From Yamagishiella unicocca (Eukaryota; Chlorophyta; Chlorophyceae; Chlamydomonadales; Volvocaceae): a stretch of DNA of 64,000 nt. The notes beneath the pieces were generated by a model that was not told the origin of the DNA, searched no databases, and worked only from the letters and a program-made list of their open reading frames with translations. A program made the position numbers and the translations under genes. Location: NCBI GenBank assembly GCA_003116995.1, contig BDSL01000055.1, positions 595,643-659,642 of the forward strand. The letters are read 5' to 3'. Shown here piece by piece: positions 1 through 12,704 of the stretch; within the stretch, counting starts at the first letter, position 1; the number at the start of each line of letters is the position of its first letter.

Positions 1-1
1 G

Positions 2-3000
2 CCGTCGCCGCTGGCGTCACCGCCGCAGCTCATCTCGCCGTCGCCGTCGTCGTCGTCGCTGTCCTCCCTGCCGCCCGCTGCGCCGTCCGACTCCAGGGAG
101 CCTACCCCCAACCTCCGCACCACCACCACCACCGCGAGCCAAAGCACCCAGGGCACCAACCAAACCGCCACGAGTCAAAACAGCCACAGTCGAGGAAAAG
201 GAGGGCGTCGAGGGCGGCAGCACAGCCCCGAGTGGAGCTCCTCGGGGCGAGAAGACCCGGGGCCTCCAACGGCGGCCAGGCAAGGCAGGGGCCGTCGAGC
301 GGTCACGGAGGGTGGCGCCAGCAGCGGCGGAAGCAGCAGCGCGGGGGGCGCCACACTCGCGCTCATGTCGCCTCTGTCGGCCGCGACGGCGGCGACGGAA
401 ACGCCTTCGGCTCGTGGGCCGGCGGGGGCAGCAGCGGCGGCGCGGCGCCTCGCCGCTGCGGCGGCGGCGGCGGCGGCGGCTCCCGCCGCCGGCCCGCACG
501 CGCTGAAGCCGAGGGACCTGGCCCCCACCCTGGAGCGCATGGCGTCTTGCAGGGATGCCGACGGCGACGGCGACGACGACGGCGGGTTCCGCGATGCCGA
601 GGTGCTGACGGGGTTTAGGGTTTCTGGCGAGGGGGCCGGGAGCTGTGACGGGGGCTGCGGCAGCGGGCGGTGCTCGCTCGAAGGCACCGCCAGCGTTTGC
701 AGCCGCAGCGGCAGCTGCGCGGGGCCGCCGTCGGCGTCGGAGCCACCGCCGTCATGCATCGCCGCCGCCGCCGCCACTGTGGCGGCGGCGCAGGCGGGCG
801 TTCCCGCCGCGCTGTCCGCTGAGCCCTCCCTGGCGGCTCTGGCCGAATTTGAAGTGGGATCCAACCCCCGTCGTACACCGGACTCGAACGACACCGGCAT
901 ATCACGGCGGCGGCAGCAGCAGCGACAAGACGAAGACGAGGAGGAGGTTGAGGAGGAAGAGGGGGGGATCGACGGCAGCGCTACACCCTCGTCGTCGGCG
1001 TCGTCGGAGCCGCTATCGCCGCGGGGCGCAGGCACCGCGACCCGCGGGTCGGCGTGTTCGGCTGTCCCCCTCAGCGGCGCGCTGATCTCGGCTGGCAGCA
1101 GCGAGGAGCAGGCGGGCGTGCCGCCGCTGCTGCGACGGCTGTGGGAGGCCCAGCAGGCGCAGGCGCGGTCACGCTCGCAAAGCACGCAAAGCACGGGTGC
1201 CTCTGGAGAGGACGCACTTCATGAAGGGGAGACGGGGAGGTGGGCGCCGCTAACGTCACCCAGCAGCGACGTCGACGACGTCGACAGCGCGCTGGAGTCG
1301 GACGCTGGAGTCGGACCACGTGGGGAGGAGGAGGGAGCGGACGGCGCATGGGCGGGCGAAGGCGGGCAGGACGCGGGGGAGGCAGACGACGGGGGGGAGG
1401 AGGACGGGGAGGAGGAGGAGGATGACGATGTGGCGGTGCCGCTGCCGCCGCTGCTGGTGCTGGACGTGGATCTTTTGTGGCAGATGCCCAGGAGGCTGCG
1501 GCGGCTGGCTGCGGGTGAGTGGGCAGGGTGGGGGGCGGGGTCGGGAGATGGGAGGCGGATTCAGAGGGAGCGGGGAGGGAGTGGCCCGAGTGATGCAAGA
1601 CGTGTGGGTGTTTTTGTCTCGGGAACAGCGCGACAGGCGGGGGTCTCTGGGGACGTCGCAGGGTCCCAGTAGTTGCAAGGGAATGGCGTCATGACGCTGT
1701 GGTGAACCCTCGGTGTGCCCCTGGTGTGACCCCTCGGTGTGCCCCTGTGGTGACCCCTCGGTGTGCCCTGCCCGCGCCGGCCGCTGCAGGACGGCTGCGA
1801 AGGTCACTGCTGCTGGCGTCGGGTGACGCAGACCCGGAGGATGCCGCAGACGCCACCGTCGCCTCCGCCCCGGACCACCTTTGTGAGGACGGCGGCTCCG
1901 AAACCACGGGCCCTTCCGGTACTCCTCATGACGAGAACGGCGACCGCGACGGCCCGTTGCTACGCTCGGTGCGTTATGCCGCGGACGCCAGCGCCGCCGA
2001 CAGCGCCGACGTCAGCCCCAACGCCGCCGCTGGCGGCAGCGGCGACGCCGTCCCCGCCGTCTCCCCCGGCCGCGCCCACCGCATCAGCGCCGTCAGCGCC
2101 ACCCCGGGGCTCGAAGCTCCCCTGACTGGGCTGGTGCGCAGCCACCCGCTGGGCCTGGGAGGCGAGCCCTCATCAGGCGACATGGACGAACACAACCACG
2201 ACGACCAACACCCCGAAGCACATTGCTACGCTCCAGGGGGGGGTGCGGACGACACCGACGGCACCGTCCTCGCCAGCGGCGTCCGCCGCTGCTGGGGACC
2301 GTCGTCGTCCTTCACTCGCGATCAGCTCCTGGCGCTGCAGCGCCAGCTGCTGATGGGGCTGCTGCCGCGGCAGCCGCAGCAGCCCTCAGCCGCGCGCCGC
2401 GAGCACGAGCGGCAGCTGCTGGCGCAGCGGCAGCAGCAGCACCGGTGCAGCCTGGTGCTCACCAGCCGCCGCACGCTGCCGCAGCTGATGCAGCAGACGT
2501 CGGAGCTGGGGCTGCCGCCAGCCAGCGCGATGGTGACGTCGGCGGGCGCCATGGTGCGTGTGCGCTAGGAGGCTAGGAGGCTGGACCTCAATCAGAGTCG
2601 CGTGCGCTAGGGGCTAGGAGAGAGGGGTGGGGCTGTGGCGGGGGGGGGGTTCGGGCCCCCATCCGGTTGAAGGGTTCGGCCTGGTTTGGAGGGCTTGTGA
2701 TGGTAAGGGCTGCTGCTATGGGCTGGAGCAGTGGGGTGGAACTGCAGGGAGGGCGGGGGCCGGATCGGGAGCTCACTTTGGTGCACATGTCCAGCCCGTG
2801 TGAAGTGCTGCTCGATCCCTTCCTCCCTAGGGCTTTCTTCCTTTTCTGTTAACGACATGTCATGCCTCTTCATTCCTGTCAGTTCACCAGTTTTCTCCCT
2901 CCCTTTCACCGCCCTCCCATCTGCCCGCGCGCGGCCTGCCAGATGTGGCGGCGCAGCCAGGGGCCCCGGGCCAGCATGCCCGCCCTGCACCTGCACCCCC

Positions 3001-5084
3001 GCTCCAGGGGGGCCCTTGGGCTACACGTGGCGCCGTCCATGCCCTCCATGCCCTCCATGCCCTCCAGCACCTCCGCTGCGGACGTCCTGGCGGAGGACAT
3101 CAGCTACATTGAAGACGACGACGACGACGAGGGTGACGAGGGAGGCATGTACGGCAGCATCCAGGGGCGGCTGCGAGCTGGTCGGACTCTTGACGGGTGT
3201 CTGGCGGATGGCGGGAGAGGTGTCGGCAATGGCGCCAGGGAGGGTCACAACTCGTCAGGTGGAAGGGTGTTGTACAGGAGCATGAGCTGGACGGCGGCGA
3301 CGCCGTCAGCGACAACCGCAGCGGCGACGACGGCGCCGACGCCGGCTCCACGTGGGGGGGCCAGCCGTGCCGTTGAGGGGGCGGCCTCGGCCGCTGCCCG
3401 GATCCACCGCCTCGACAGCAGCAGCTGTGGCGGAGCGCCCGGTGCGACTTCTGCCGCCGCCCCAGACATCGGCGGCGCTGCCGCCGGGGACTCCCCAGTT
3501 TCATGGCCTCATCGGGAGTCCTGTCTGGACGGCCGCAGCGGCAGCTGGGGGGGTGCGGGGCTGCGAAGCGGCATCGGCGGCGGAGCCAGCCGGCCGTGGG
3601 TTGAAGACGGGAGCCCCACAGCCCTCGGCGCCACCTCCGCCGGCGAGGCGCTGCTGCAGTGGGAGATGGAGCCGCGGTGGCACTCGCACGTGCAACGGCC
3701 CTGCAGCGTCATTCGCGGTGCGGCGGAGTGCAGGGCGCCCGAGTTCAACGACGAGGTGAGAGACGTGTGTATGCGTGTGTAGTGTGTTGTTGTGCGTGTG
3801 CGCCGAACTCGCGTAACGGCCTCGGCCCCAGCCCCGGCCTCACCCTCGAGGCCCCACCGCTGTCGCGTGCTGTGTGGCGCGATGTGGCACTCAGGGCCGC
3901 ATGTTGATGCACGCTGGGCGCGCTGGGTTGGTGCGTCTGCGCGATTGGGATCGATCGCCGAGCGCAACCCCAGACCCACGCCGGGCGGGGGCCAAATACA
4001 CCGCACACCACCCGGCCCGGATCAGCGCACTCCATGCCGTACAAAACACACTTCTGGAGCTCCCCAGCCACCCCGACCTCCCGCGCCCTTACCTAAGCGC
4101 CCCGCTGCGCCCCTTCCCTCAAATCGATGTCCCCGCGCAGGTCCGTTTTGCCATCGAGGCCGCCTCCCGGCGCCTGCCCCCCGGGTGCCTGGGTCCGCAG
4201 GCCGCCTCCGCCTACCACCTGGCACAGCTGGTGCGGCCGGAGCACGCGGCGGCGTTCCGGGGGGCTGTGGTCCGGGAGCTGCAGCGTCTGTCCATCACGG
4301 TGAGGGAGACGAGGAGGGGCGGGCGGCGGGGGGTTACAAGTAAAAAAACCGGTAACTCGACTGGGGTAATGTAGTTGCTGCATAGCCTTCATACTTCGGG
4401 CGGCGGGGGGGGCCGAGGTGGATGGGTTGGGTTTCGCGCAGGGCGGAAGTGGTGCAGCGGGCAGCCGACCATGTGTAGACGCAGGCAGCTGCAGCTCTGA
4501 GTTGCGTTGCGTTGCGTTCCTCGGCAAAGGTGCCGTCTGCCTGTCTGCAGGCATCTGGCACCTTTGTCGTTTCAGAAGCCGCGAGGGTGCATCCACTTCC
4601 GTCAGCAACCTGGGCATGGGCACACCTTCCTTGCCTTTCCTCGAACTTGCGGCGGCGACGCAATTCCCCCCAGGTGCACATGGACACGGAGGACGTGGCT
4701 TCTGACGCGTCGCCGGCTCGAGTCCGCGATCACCCACAGCTGCAGCCCCAGCAGCAGCATTCGGAAGCGCAGCAACACCGCTCGGTGCGACCCGTTGGCG
4801 CGCAGCCGCGCGCGGATGCTGATGGCCCCTGTCTCGACGGCGCCGCTTCGGCTCTTGGGGGCGCCTGCTCGGCGGCCATCTCACCTCAGCCGCCGGCGGC
4901 GGCGCCGGCGGCGCTGGCTTCCCCAGCTGGCCCGTGGGTCCGTGTGCACTTCGTGCCCAAGCACGCCGCCGCGCCGCTGGCGGCAAGGTACGCGCTCCAC
5001 AACATCCTGGGGGTGGGCGACCCGAGGATTGCGCCGACGGTGGGCACGGTCCAGGAGCTGCGCCACCTGCTGCAGCTGTATTAG
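2..5084 (+). CDS. Five-exon low-complexity protein of unknown function (5' partial)
   Basis: I do not recognise this gene. Exons: <2-1514, 1790-2553, 2943-3755, 4141-4299, 4674-5084 (stop TAG). All four introns have GTGAGT- or GTGCGT-like donors and AG acceptors, and the phases agree (1,0,0,0), giving at least 1219 codons. The frame is open back to base 2, so the true start lies to the left; the ATG at 365 is only the first internal Met. The product is rich in Ala, Ser, Gly, Pro and Gln, with poly-Ala near 430-490, an acidic Asp/Glu tract near 1380-1430 and another near 3110-3140. The only regions of ordinary composition are exon 4 (helical-looking, with Leu, Ala and Arg) and the C-terminus around 4935-5080. 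No membrane segment or catalytic motif is visible. Such composition is common in volvocine regulatory proteins, but I assign no function. The exon model is well supported. Confidence 0.7.
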
Positions 5085-7047
5085 GCCGTTTGTACGGCGG
5101 GCGGCAGCTCGGAGGAAGGTGGTGGCAGCGGGAGCAGACGGAGGCGAGGTGGCCGAGCGCCACGATATCCTCGCTGCTGCTTTCAGGTGGTTGGCAGTTG
5201 TATATTCTTTGCAGCGAAACCTGCGTCCAAGGCAGTTGTACATTCATTGCTCCGAAACCAGGTTCCCAGGCACATTCATTCACGCCGTGTTTTGTTTAAC
5301 CAACAGCTGTGTCCGGGACTACTGGCCCGCGGTGGGAGTGCGTAGTGGGTGGGCTCACGGGGCGGCACGCGGAAGTGGTACCGTTGACGGTCTGGGGATG
5401 GTACCGTTGACGGTGTGTCGTTGAACGGGAAGCATCGCTTGCATTGGTGGAGTACAGTGGTGGGAAAGTAAGGAAGGATGGCGGCGTGTGTAGCCGGCGG
5501 GGCGTGTCGTACTTTTGGCGCTGTGTTGCTCAGCTGGCCGCCACCAGCTGGCCGCCACCAGATGGGGGGCATCCGGGCAACCATCCGCGATCCAGAACAG
5601 GAGGGGGTGAGGATCAAGAAGGAAACCCGCGCACCAGTGCGGTGCAGGGGCGGAAGGGGCATACCACTACCCCCGCCACACACACACGCACGCGCCTGAG
5701 CTGGCGCTGACTGCGAGTGATCGCGCGAGGGGGCAACAAACACGCAGCCGGACGCCGCGACATGTCCAAAGGTGAAAAGGTCTATCAATACCCTATTAGA
5801 TGGCCGCCGCAGGGCGTTCACCTAGCTTTGCTGGGTCGCCGACCTCACAGCGAGTCCCGATGCGAGGAAGGGCCTGTAGTGGAACCTCACACTAATAAGT
5901 ATAATCGCGTACATATTGCATGGAAAAGGACAGGAGCTAGCTGAGGCGCCTGGGGATCATTTTCGCGGTGAGCCTGGGTGAGCATGGAAAACGAGGCTTT
6001 TTTATTAGTTGCGATGTGCTAGGAGGCGCAGCATCGGTCCAGAAGGTGCTCGGCGGCAACGTTGTGCGCCTGTTTCCAGTGCCAGTGGGAAAGGTGCTGA
6101 ATAGATGAAATGAAATGTCCTCCCCTTTGGGGATGTCGGCCCGACGTGTTTGTCACCTGGGTCAGCAGCAGGTACTCCTATCCTGTGCTCCGCTGACAAC
6201 AACAGCGCCCACGCCATGCGTCAATGGTTGGTGCGTCACCTGTGGCTGGGTTACGAATCATTCTCCTAGTAGTAACTGTTAGTGGGTTCCTGACTCACTC
6301 CTGTTCAACACCAACCCGACGCCGCCAAGTCCCCTGGTGCAGGCTTATAACTTAAAAGCAGAGGCAATCCTTCACAAATAGGTTTGAATATTTCGCAGGT
6401 GTCTATCTCTCCGTATTTCAGGTCGTATCTGACTCCCAGGCACATAGCAGTGACGCCACGGATGTCGAGTGAGTGGCGAGCGTGTGGTCGTACGGCAGGA
6501 CCGAGGAAGACAGGACAGGGCAAGGCTGCCCATGATATGCAGTCGTATGGCTAGGATTCGCTGCTACACTTCTCCCATGTCCCTTGCAAGACGGGCAGGG
6601 TATGTAAATATCATGGGTACCGGTATACGCGCACAGTTCCAACGAATACCAGGTGTGAAGCGAATAAATCTGCTGATAGTACATGTCACAGTGCGTTCCA
6701 GACCAAAAGGCACACCCATCGGGCACTTCACCTGACACTGAACGAGACAAAAGAGGCAGGAATCCAACCGCTTCGTAACGAAGGCAAACCACCACGACGC
6801 CGGCTAACAGCCCAGAGGCTGCCTTATACGTTGGCCAAAATAAAATATCGTCTACCCACATTGGCATGTAAACAGGCGCCAGGCGGGTCCGGTGCTCACC
6901 CCAGGTGAAAGAATACGGGAGAGAACGGCCCGGCGGGGACTGCTGTCATATGTACTCCAGGACAGCCCTTGGCAGCTCGAACGAGCGCGTCCTTTTGGTT
7001 ACTGCATTATGTCACAGTTACTACTATGGGCGGATAAAATTCACGTG
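5085..7047. other. Intergenic region between the unknown gene and the sulfotransferase
   Basis: I see no convincing gene. Base composition falls from GC-rich to mixed. Small repeats are present: an imperfect 38-bp tandem pair at about 5199-5275, a direct repeat of GGTACCGTTGACGGT at about 5375 and 5399, and a CAGCTGGCCGCCAC tandem near 5530-5560. The part from about 6660 to 6870 belongs to a dispersed repeat listed separately. The 3' ends of two convergent genes should lie here, but I found no clear TGTAA polyadenylation signal for the left gene. Confidence 0.5.
6660..6850 (-). repeat. Dispersed repeat, copy A
   Basis: This stretch aligns by eye with 32275-32440. Shared landmarks, in the same order, are GTTCCAGACCAA, CCATCGGGC, CACCTGAC/CGCCTGAC, CTGAAC and AAGGCAAACCACCA. 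A weaker match (GGCTCCGGACCAAAAG, then CAGCCAGCACCCC shared with copy B) occurs at about 48895-49050. It is an interspersed family of unknown type, possibly retrotransposon-derived because copy B abuts LINE fragments. Orientation is arbitrary. Confidence 0.5.
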
Positions 7048-8556
7048 CTAATAACTCAGCCAGGGTTCGTCATCAAATCCTACAACCAACGCCCCTTCAT
7101 CCCGCAAGGATTTTAACGTGCTTTGAAGTCCCTGCACTACGTGGTCACTGTAGAACGTATGGAGTTGAAGACGGCGATCCGGAGATAGCATCCATGCGGG
7201 TCCTTGCGACAGTGACCGCCTTGAAGGCTGTGGCGTCGTAGGCGTGGATGTTGGACCGCCAATCAACCCAACAGGCCCCGGTGCGCTGGGACTAGAGGCC
7301 GCGCTGTGATTCGTGTCATTGATAATGGACACGTCTGTGACGTTAGGCCTTATATTGATGTTTTGGAGCACAGCGTGTATCGACGTATTACGCTCCAGGA
7401 AAGTCATGGGCCTGTCGTACATAAAACGTATAACCTGGCACAAGAAAGCCACAACTTCACGTCAGGCCTTGCGTGTAACGGTGCGCGGGTGACCGCAAAA
7501 GAGTTCCCATACCTGTTCCATGACAGCTTCACGATTACGGAAATAGGCGTGAGAGTCGATGATCATGAAGCGCCCAGGCTTGAAATAGTGTAGACGCCAT
7601 GGGGCCAGCATGTAGCGATACAGTCCACTGGCAAAGATAGCCGATTCATGATCGTTCATCAGTCCCAAGCCCACGAGGTCACGCCAACCGTTGGCCAATT
7701 CGAGTGTGCTGTTGCATGCCCGTAAACGACGCAGGCCAGCTGCAATACCAGGACTCGCTTGGACATACTGTAGGAATGCTTCTGCAAGCTGATTTAGAGT
7801 AGTATTTGGCCACATACCCTGTAAGCAGCGTACAACAAACGCATGAAGCGGTTGCATTATACGCAGCGTTCCGTATACATATGTACTGCACGCACTTCGT
7901 GTAAAACCAAATGGTTGTAGAGCGATTCTGTGCGAATGACCGGCTCCCTGAGCATGATAATCACTTTCGAGTGGGGGGTAAGTCCACCCAAAAAGTGGGG
8001 TGCGAGAGGAGACTGCAGGTAAGTGGGCGTAGCGTCGATGGTGTATACCATACTCCCTGCGCCGTTGACGCAGTCTCTCATCGAATCCATGGACTTATTG
8101 GCGCAGGGATGCCCTAACAGAGTCAGGTATTGTTGAAACCTGGCTCTGCCGAGGAGCAGGTCATCGCAACAGGTGGAATACAGTAGTACTCCCACTTCTT
8201 TGCCTTGTGAACTCCTTGTGAAAGGCGGATCACGGCGGCCAGCGTCTTCATTAATTTCGCGCATTACTAGTTGCCTCCATAAATCAGTCTGCGACCGCAA
8301 AAGCAGAAGGCGTACCAGTTTAACGAACCAAAGGGCAGACCCACCTTCCTCCTAATTAGCAAAGTAAGCCGTAGCCTTTGAAACTTACTGTGCCACCTTT
8401 TGCTGTGCCAAGGATAAGAAAGCTGGGGACCGCCTCAGGATGATTTGGAACAAAGGTATCGTCGCTGAGCAAACATTGTACCACTAAAAAATGAAAAGAA
8501 GCGACCACAGAGATAACAACGCATAGAGGACGAGCTGAACCAGAGAAGGAAGTCAT
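7048..8556 (-). CDS. Membrane-anchored carbohydrate sulfotransferase
   Basis: The CDS is complement(7048-7434, 7513-7818, 7896-8288, 8389-8556), 417 aa; all introns are phase 0, the shortest being 77 and 78 nt. A hydrophobic signal anchor lies at about residues 10-30, as expected for a type II Golgi enzyme. The PAPS 5'-phosphosulfate loop ILGTAKGGT|TDLW is split by intron 1, and its match to the family FLIIGTxKGGTT motif supports the splice. The 3'-phosphate-binding segment VIIMLREPVIRTESLYNH is near residues 166-183. Family knowledge: these enzymes transfer sulfate from PAPS to glycans. In volvocine algae, heavily sulfated extracellular-matrix glycoproteins are plausible acceptors (inference). 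The insert near 7200-7330 is Ser/Pro/Thr-rich. The exact substrate cannot be read from sequence, and the donor of intron 2 is the least certain boundary. Confidence 0.85.
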
Positions 8557-10244
8557 CGACGCGAAGAGGGGTTTGATAGCGACTTATGACTTGCGAAAGC
8601 TGCATATGCGTAGTAGTTGGATGCGTCAAACTACAGGAGAGGTGAGTGCAACTCGACAGTTAGACCCTGGTTTCAGGACGAGATTTGGCATTTTGGAGCC
8701 CGCGATCCATGAGAACTCCTAGACGTTGGTGTAAAGCGTAAACATGTACAAAATGTATCCATCTGGGGCTGTATTTCCCTCGGACCTTACACTTTTGAGG
8801 AGACGGACTACAACACTGAGGTCATCACGTGGACGACATAGTAGGCTCCAGACCGAGAAGTATAGGCCTACATCGGGCACGTGGCTAGACACCTCAACAG
8901 AAGAAGCAGAAGATACCCTGCCGCCCCAAAACGCGCTATCGTGTAGCCGGGCGTAGAGCCTGGGGAAGCAGCCAGGGCAAGCACCATACAGCACCACAGA
9001 TTGCGCCAATTACGATTACCAGCTGGGGGATTTGCGCTTATGGCTCCCCTATTAGCATTGACGACCACACGCAAACATGGATGTGTGTACAGGAGAGCAA
9101 GGAGGGTAGCGAGGTGGGCAGCGCGGAGGACAGCTAGAGTGACAGCAAGGACATGAGGCATGGTGAGTGTGAAAGGTAGTGAAGGGTTGCAGGAGGGGCA
9201 CGATGCTAGTACCGGGGATTTTCGTGTGTTGCACTGGGACACACACGTGGGAGAGATGACGACGTGTACGGACTGTTGCCAACCCCTCCCTTGCCTGCGC
9301 TCCTCCGGTAGGGGTGTATGTCCAGGAGGTGATGATCAGTTTGCAGGTGTAGTGCGCGGATATACCCTGATATATGTCCTTTAGAGGTTGCATAGAGGTT
9401 GCAGATATGCATAGTTGTAAGACGAATAACATCACCGGTGTGAGCTCCTTTTCGAGCGTTATTCTCACAACAGCAGGGCTGCCTGGGGAAAATAAAGCGG
9501 ATGAGCGCAGCGTCTGCGCTGCAGCAGTAACGAGGGGCAACGAGGGGTCTGTACTACAGGAGCGGCTAGACGGAGGACACTTGTGGCATTTTAAGTTGAT
9601 GCCTAGCTCATGCATATTTGCCACCTCTCAAGGAGACCTGTCGATCGTTTCGCTTAACGCCTTGCTACGTTGGCCCTCGCTGTTCCCATCACTTGTGATT
9701 TTGACATTTGTACACCAAAAAACGACTACTAGGTTTGCTCTGAGGAAGTTTGAAACGCGCTGGGCACACCTTGCAGGCCGACCCACGGGACAAGGGCCTC
9801 CGGCCCAGACGCATGGTCTGCTTTCCACGTTCAGCGCGTCTTATGCCAGCATTATTCAGTCATGAAATGCCAACACGCGCTAGGTTGCGGAGTCAAGTGA
9901 CCTAGGATACGGAAGAACGTTTCAAAGTCGGAGAGGCGAATCGCTCGTTGCAAACATGAACACGAAATACCTAGTTCAATTAGTAATCTGTACATTATTT
10001 TGATTTCAGTGTGTCAGGGATATGTCACCTGCTGTCTCATTTGTACCGGAATGAGGCACACACAAACGACGCATGTCTCAACATTTACAAGACCTTCAAC
10101 CATAATACTTCGCGACACTAACAGCGCCTACCATCTAGAACTGCGCTGCACATCAGTCGCATAACGGACAACGATTGCTATCGTCGCTACGCTTGCTAGC
10201 GCGTCGCAATCATCAGCATCCATTGGTAATTTATACTTGTACTG
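8557..10244. other. Intergenic region between divergent sulfotransferase and COX17 genes
   Basis: I found no supported gene; long frames here lack codon character and splice logic. It should hold the promoters of the two divergently transcribed neighbours. A segment at about 9427-9460 (AACATCACCG followed by GTGAGCTCCTTTT and GAGC) recurs at about 20493-20530, which marks a small dispersed repeat. A CCATTGG box occurs 23 bases upstream of the COX17 ATG. Confidence 0.45.
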
Positions 10245-10901
10245 ATGGGCGCGTCGGAATCGAAGCCGACGGAGGGTGTGACGGTGCGTGCGCTTCCGTC
10301 ACCATCGCCTGCCCCTCCCGGCGTGCCTATTGGCCCTGATGGCAAGCCAAAGAAAATATGCTGCTCTTGCCCTGACACCAAGAAGCTGCGGGATACATGT
10401 ATCGCAGAACGAGGTGCGCGGAAAATTCTACGCCAGGGGCTAATGCTCGCCCACGTTGCGCATCTGCTGGACAGGACTTCAGCCCTCCCTTTCCTTACTC
10501 GTTTCCGTCGTAGGAGAGGAGCATGTATACTGCCAAGCACTGATAGAGGCGCATAAAGCGTGCTTGAGGGTGGAGGGCTTCAAGGTGAGGGTCGTTGTCG
10601 TAGGACAGCGGTACGGGTGTCTGTTGCTCGGGACCGTCCACTATGGACGGCTTGCTGCACTGTACGGGCGTAACTATACTGGGAAACGCTGCTGCATGCA
10701 AAATCCCAACTATGCTGGCTAAAATACTCTGCCAACGATGGCAACGCGGTGCGACCGTCGGCTGTTGTGTGTTTAGTGCCCGCCACCACTTTCGTCACCG
10801 CCACCAGGAAGCTAATTCCTAAAGCGCAATAGTTGCGCGTGCCAACAGCGCACGCCGTCAACCAACAACCCGCGCCCACCCGCGCCGCCTTGCAGGTGTA
10901 A
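10245..10901 (+). CDS. COX17: Cytochrome c oxidase copper chaperone COX17
   Basis: Exons 10245-10413, 10514-10584 and 10896-10901 give an 81-aa protein. The motif CCSCPDTKKLRDTC followed, across intron 1, by CQALIEAHKAC is the diagnostic CC-x-C / twin Cx9C pattern of COX17. Family role: it delivers Cu(I) in the mitochondrial intermembrane space to SCO1 and COX11 for assembly of cytochrome oxidase, and its cysteines are oxidised by the MIA40 relay. The N-terminal 30 residues are a Pro-rich extension typical of plant and algal forms. The last exon encodes only Val plus TAA after a 311-nt intron. It is inferred because the frame runs open past a canonical AAG|GTGAGG donor, and TTGCAG|GTGTAA restores the conserved C-terminal end. 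The stop overlaps a TGTAA, the algal polyadenylation motif, probably by chance. Confidence 0.92.
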
Positions 10902-12704
10902 CACTGTTTGCGGACAAGCAGCAATCACCGTTACGGTTCAGAGCGGGGGGTCGAGAGGGGCCAGCGAGAGCGGAGCGAAGAGGAGGCACAAGGCCCCAGA
11001 GGGGACAGCCGGAGGGAGTCCATCTCTCACAAGGTGCTCGGCGCCATGGTCTGTTTGCGATCCTATCTGTCGGTTGCGTCCCGGTATGTGCCAGTTATTT
11101 GGACGGGAGCGGTTGCGGGTCTGGAGGAGCTGGGGGGTCTGTCGTGCTGCAACCTAGAGAGTGTATGACGATCCAGGGCTCGTGGGCCTTACCTGCGAGA
11201 GGTGGAGTCGTGCCGGTATGTCGGGCGCGCTGGGATGGAGTGCCTGGACTCGCTCAGGCCCATGTCGTACGGAGGACGGCGGAAGAGACAGTGGCGTCCG
11301 CGACTACTTACAAGCGTGTTAGGGGAGACGCACGTGACAGGCGTACGGCTTCCACATGTGGTCACATCAGTGCTGGCCCGCTGGCCCGACTGATTATGTA
11401 ACAGTGTACATGTGTACATCGTATCGGACAATAGGAAGCACTGCGTGCAGTCACGCATGTGAGCGCATCGCACCCGCCTCCATTGCTCCAGCGCTGCTTG
11501 CAAGACCCGGGGCCCCTCGCATTGACGCCACCCGAGGCAGAGTGCTTCCCGTCCGTCTCGCTTCCTGGTCTCGTCACGTGTGTCGCAATGAGTGCGCAAC
11601 AACAGCGGTGATCCGTCTGAGCCGCTGCACCACAACCTTAGCGTACGTAACCACAGCATCCATCGCTGCGATAACTTCAAAAACCTGAGCTGTTGCAGCT
11701 AAGTAGTCCTTCCCACCTGAGCTATTGCAGCTAAGTAGTCGTTCCCACCAACGTTGTCCACTTCCCGTCGCCACTTACCCCAAGTGACGCAGTGCAGCTC
11801 AGTATAGCACCTCGCCTTTCGTGCCTGCATCGCCATGCATCGTGACCCCGTTCCCAAGCCTCACGGAGGTATCCACAATATGTACTACCTCTTTGCAAGG
11901 TGAATAGATGATGGCGATATCCGTAGCGATCGGCGAACCTGCGCACTGCGGGCCTCCTGCTGCGCGTCGTTACCAGCGCCTGGCCTCGCGACTCTTGCGC
12001 CAGCGCACACACTGACGCAGCACTTGTACCCCACACACCGAAACATCCTCCGACCAAAAGCAGCCGCCAATCGATACGAAATATTCTATACCGAAAAGAT
12101 CGCATCCAAGAGAAAGGGATCAGGGCTCAGTCAGAAGCTTACGCTTTGCGTTTCGTAATCATTCCTTTCTTGCGCGTGTACCTAATCTACCCCAACATCA
12201 GCCAACATCGCCCCAGGATCAGCAGTTGTCCTTGCATCGGGGGCTTACGCTAACTCTCCACACGCACTCCCTCAGTGCCTCCCATGGATGGTGGATTATT
12301 CACGGGAGGGACTTAGCGGTAAGCGGGAGCTAGCGGTAAAGGGTGTAGCATGCCCGCAGGCACCAAGCTACCGATCCATACTGGACACGCACGGGACAAG
12401 TAAGGCCCGTGTGGCCCTACCACCACCGCACAACTAACAAACTGTGCGACGTGCAGTTAGACACAGTAGTAGCCGTTGGGAACCCACAAAACGGCTGTAC
12501 ACATATAAACATCAACATCGAAACGCGAAGAACGCTAACAAATGGTTATGGCGATCCATGCATAATAAGCTGCTAGCTGGTTGCTCGACGCAGGGCGAAC
12601 ACCAAATAGTATATACGGTGTATCAATGCAGCACGTTGGGAACGAGGGGCGCGCGCACAGGAGGCCTCCGCAGCGGCGACGGCCACGTATCATGCCAATC
12701 GCCT
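10902..12704. other. Intergenic region between COX17 and the chitinase
   Basis: No gene could be supported. A - strand frame at 11731-12105 begins with Met and a hydrophobic stretch resembling a signal sequence, but I found no matching downstream exon or domain. A short direct repeat, CCACCTGAGCTATTGCAGCT-like (GAGCTRTTGCAGCTAAGTAGTC), occurs at about 11688 and 11718. The rest is featureless to my eye. Confidence 0.4.

Noticed and set aside
175..1194. Long - strand frame opposite the left gene
   Set aside because: It is open only because GC-rich codon repeats leave no stops. The + strand frame has matching splice sites and phases through five exons; this one has none.
9052..9624. - strand frame of 190 codons, Cys/Ser-rich
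   Set aside because: No repeated cysteine spacing, no partner exons and no recognisable motif.
11189..11680. - strand frame of 163 codons
   Set aside because: It has no domain, no splice context and no signal sequence. Composition matches the intergenic background.
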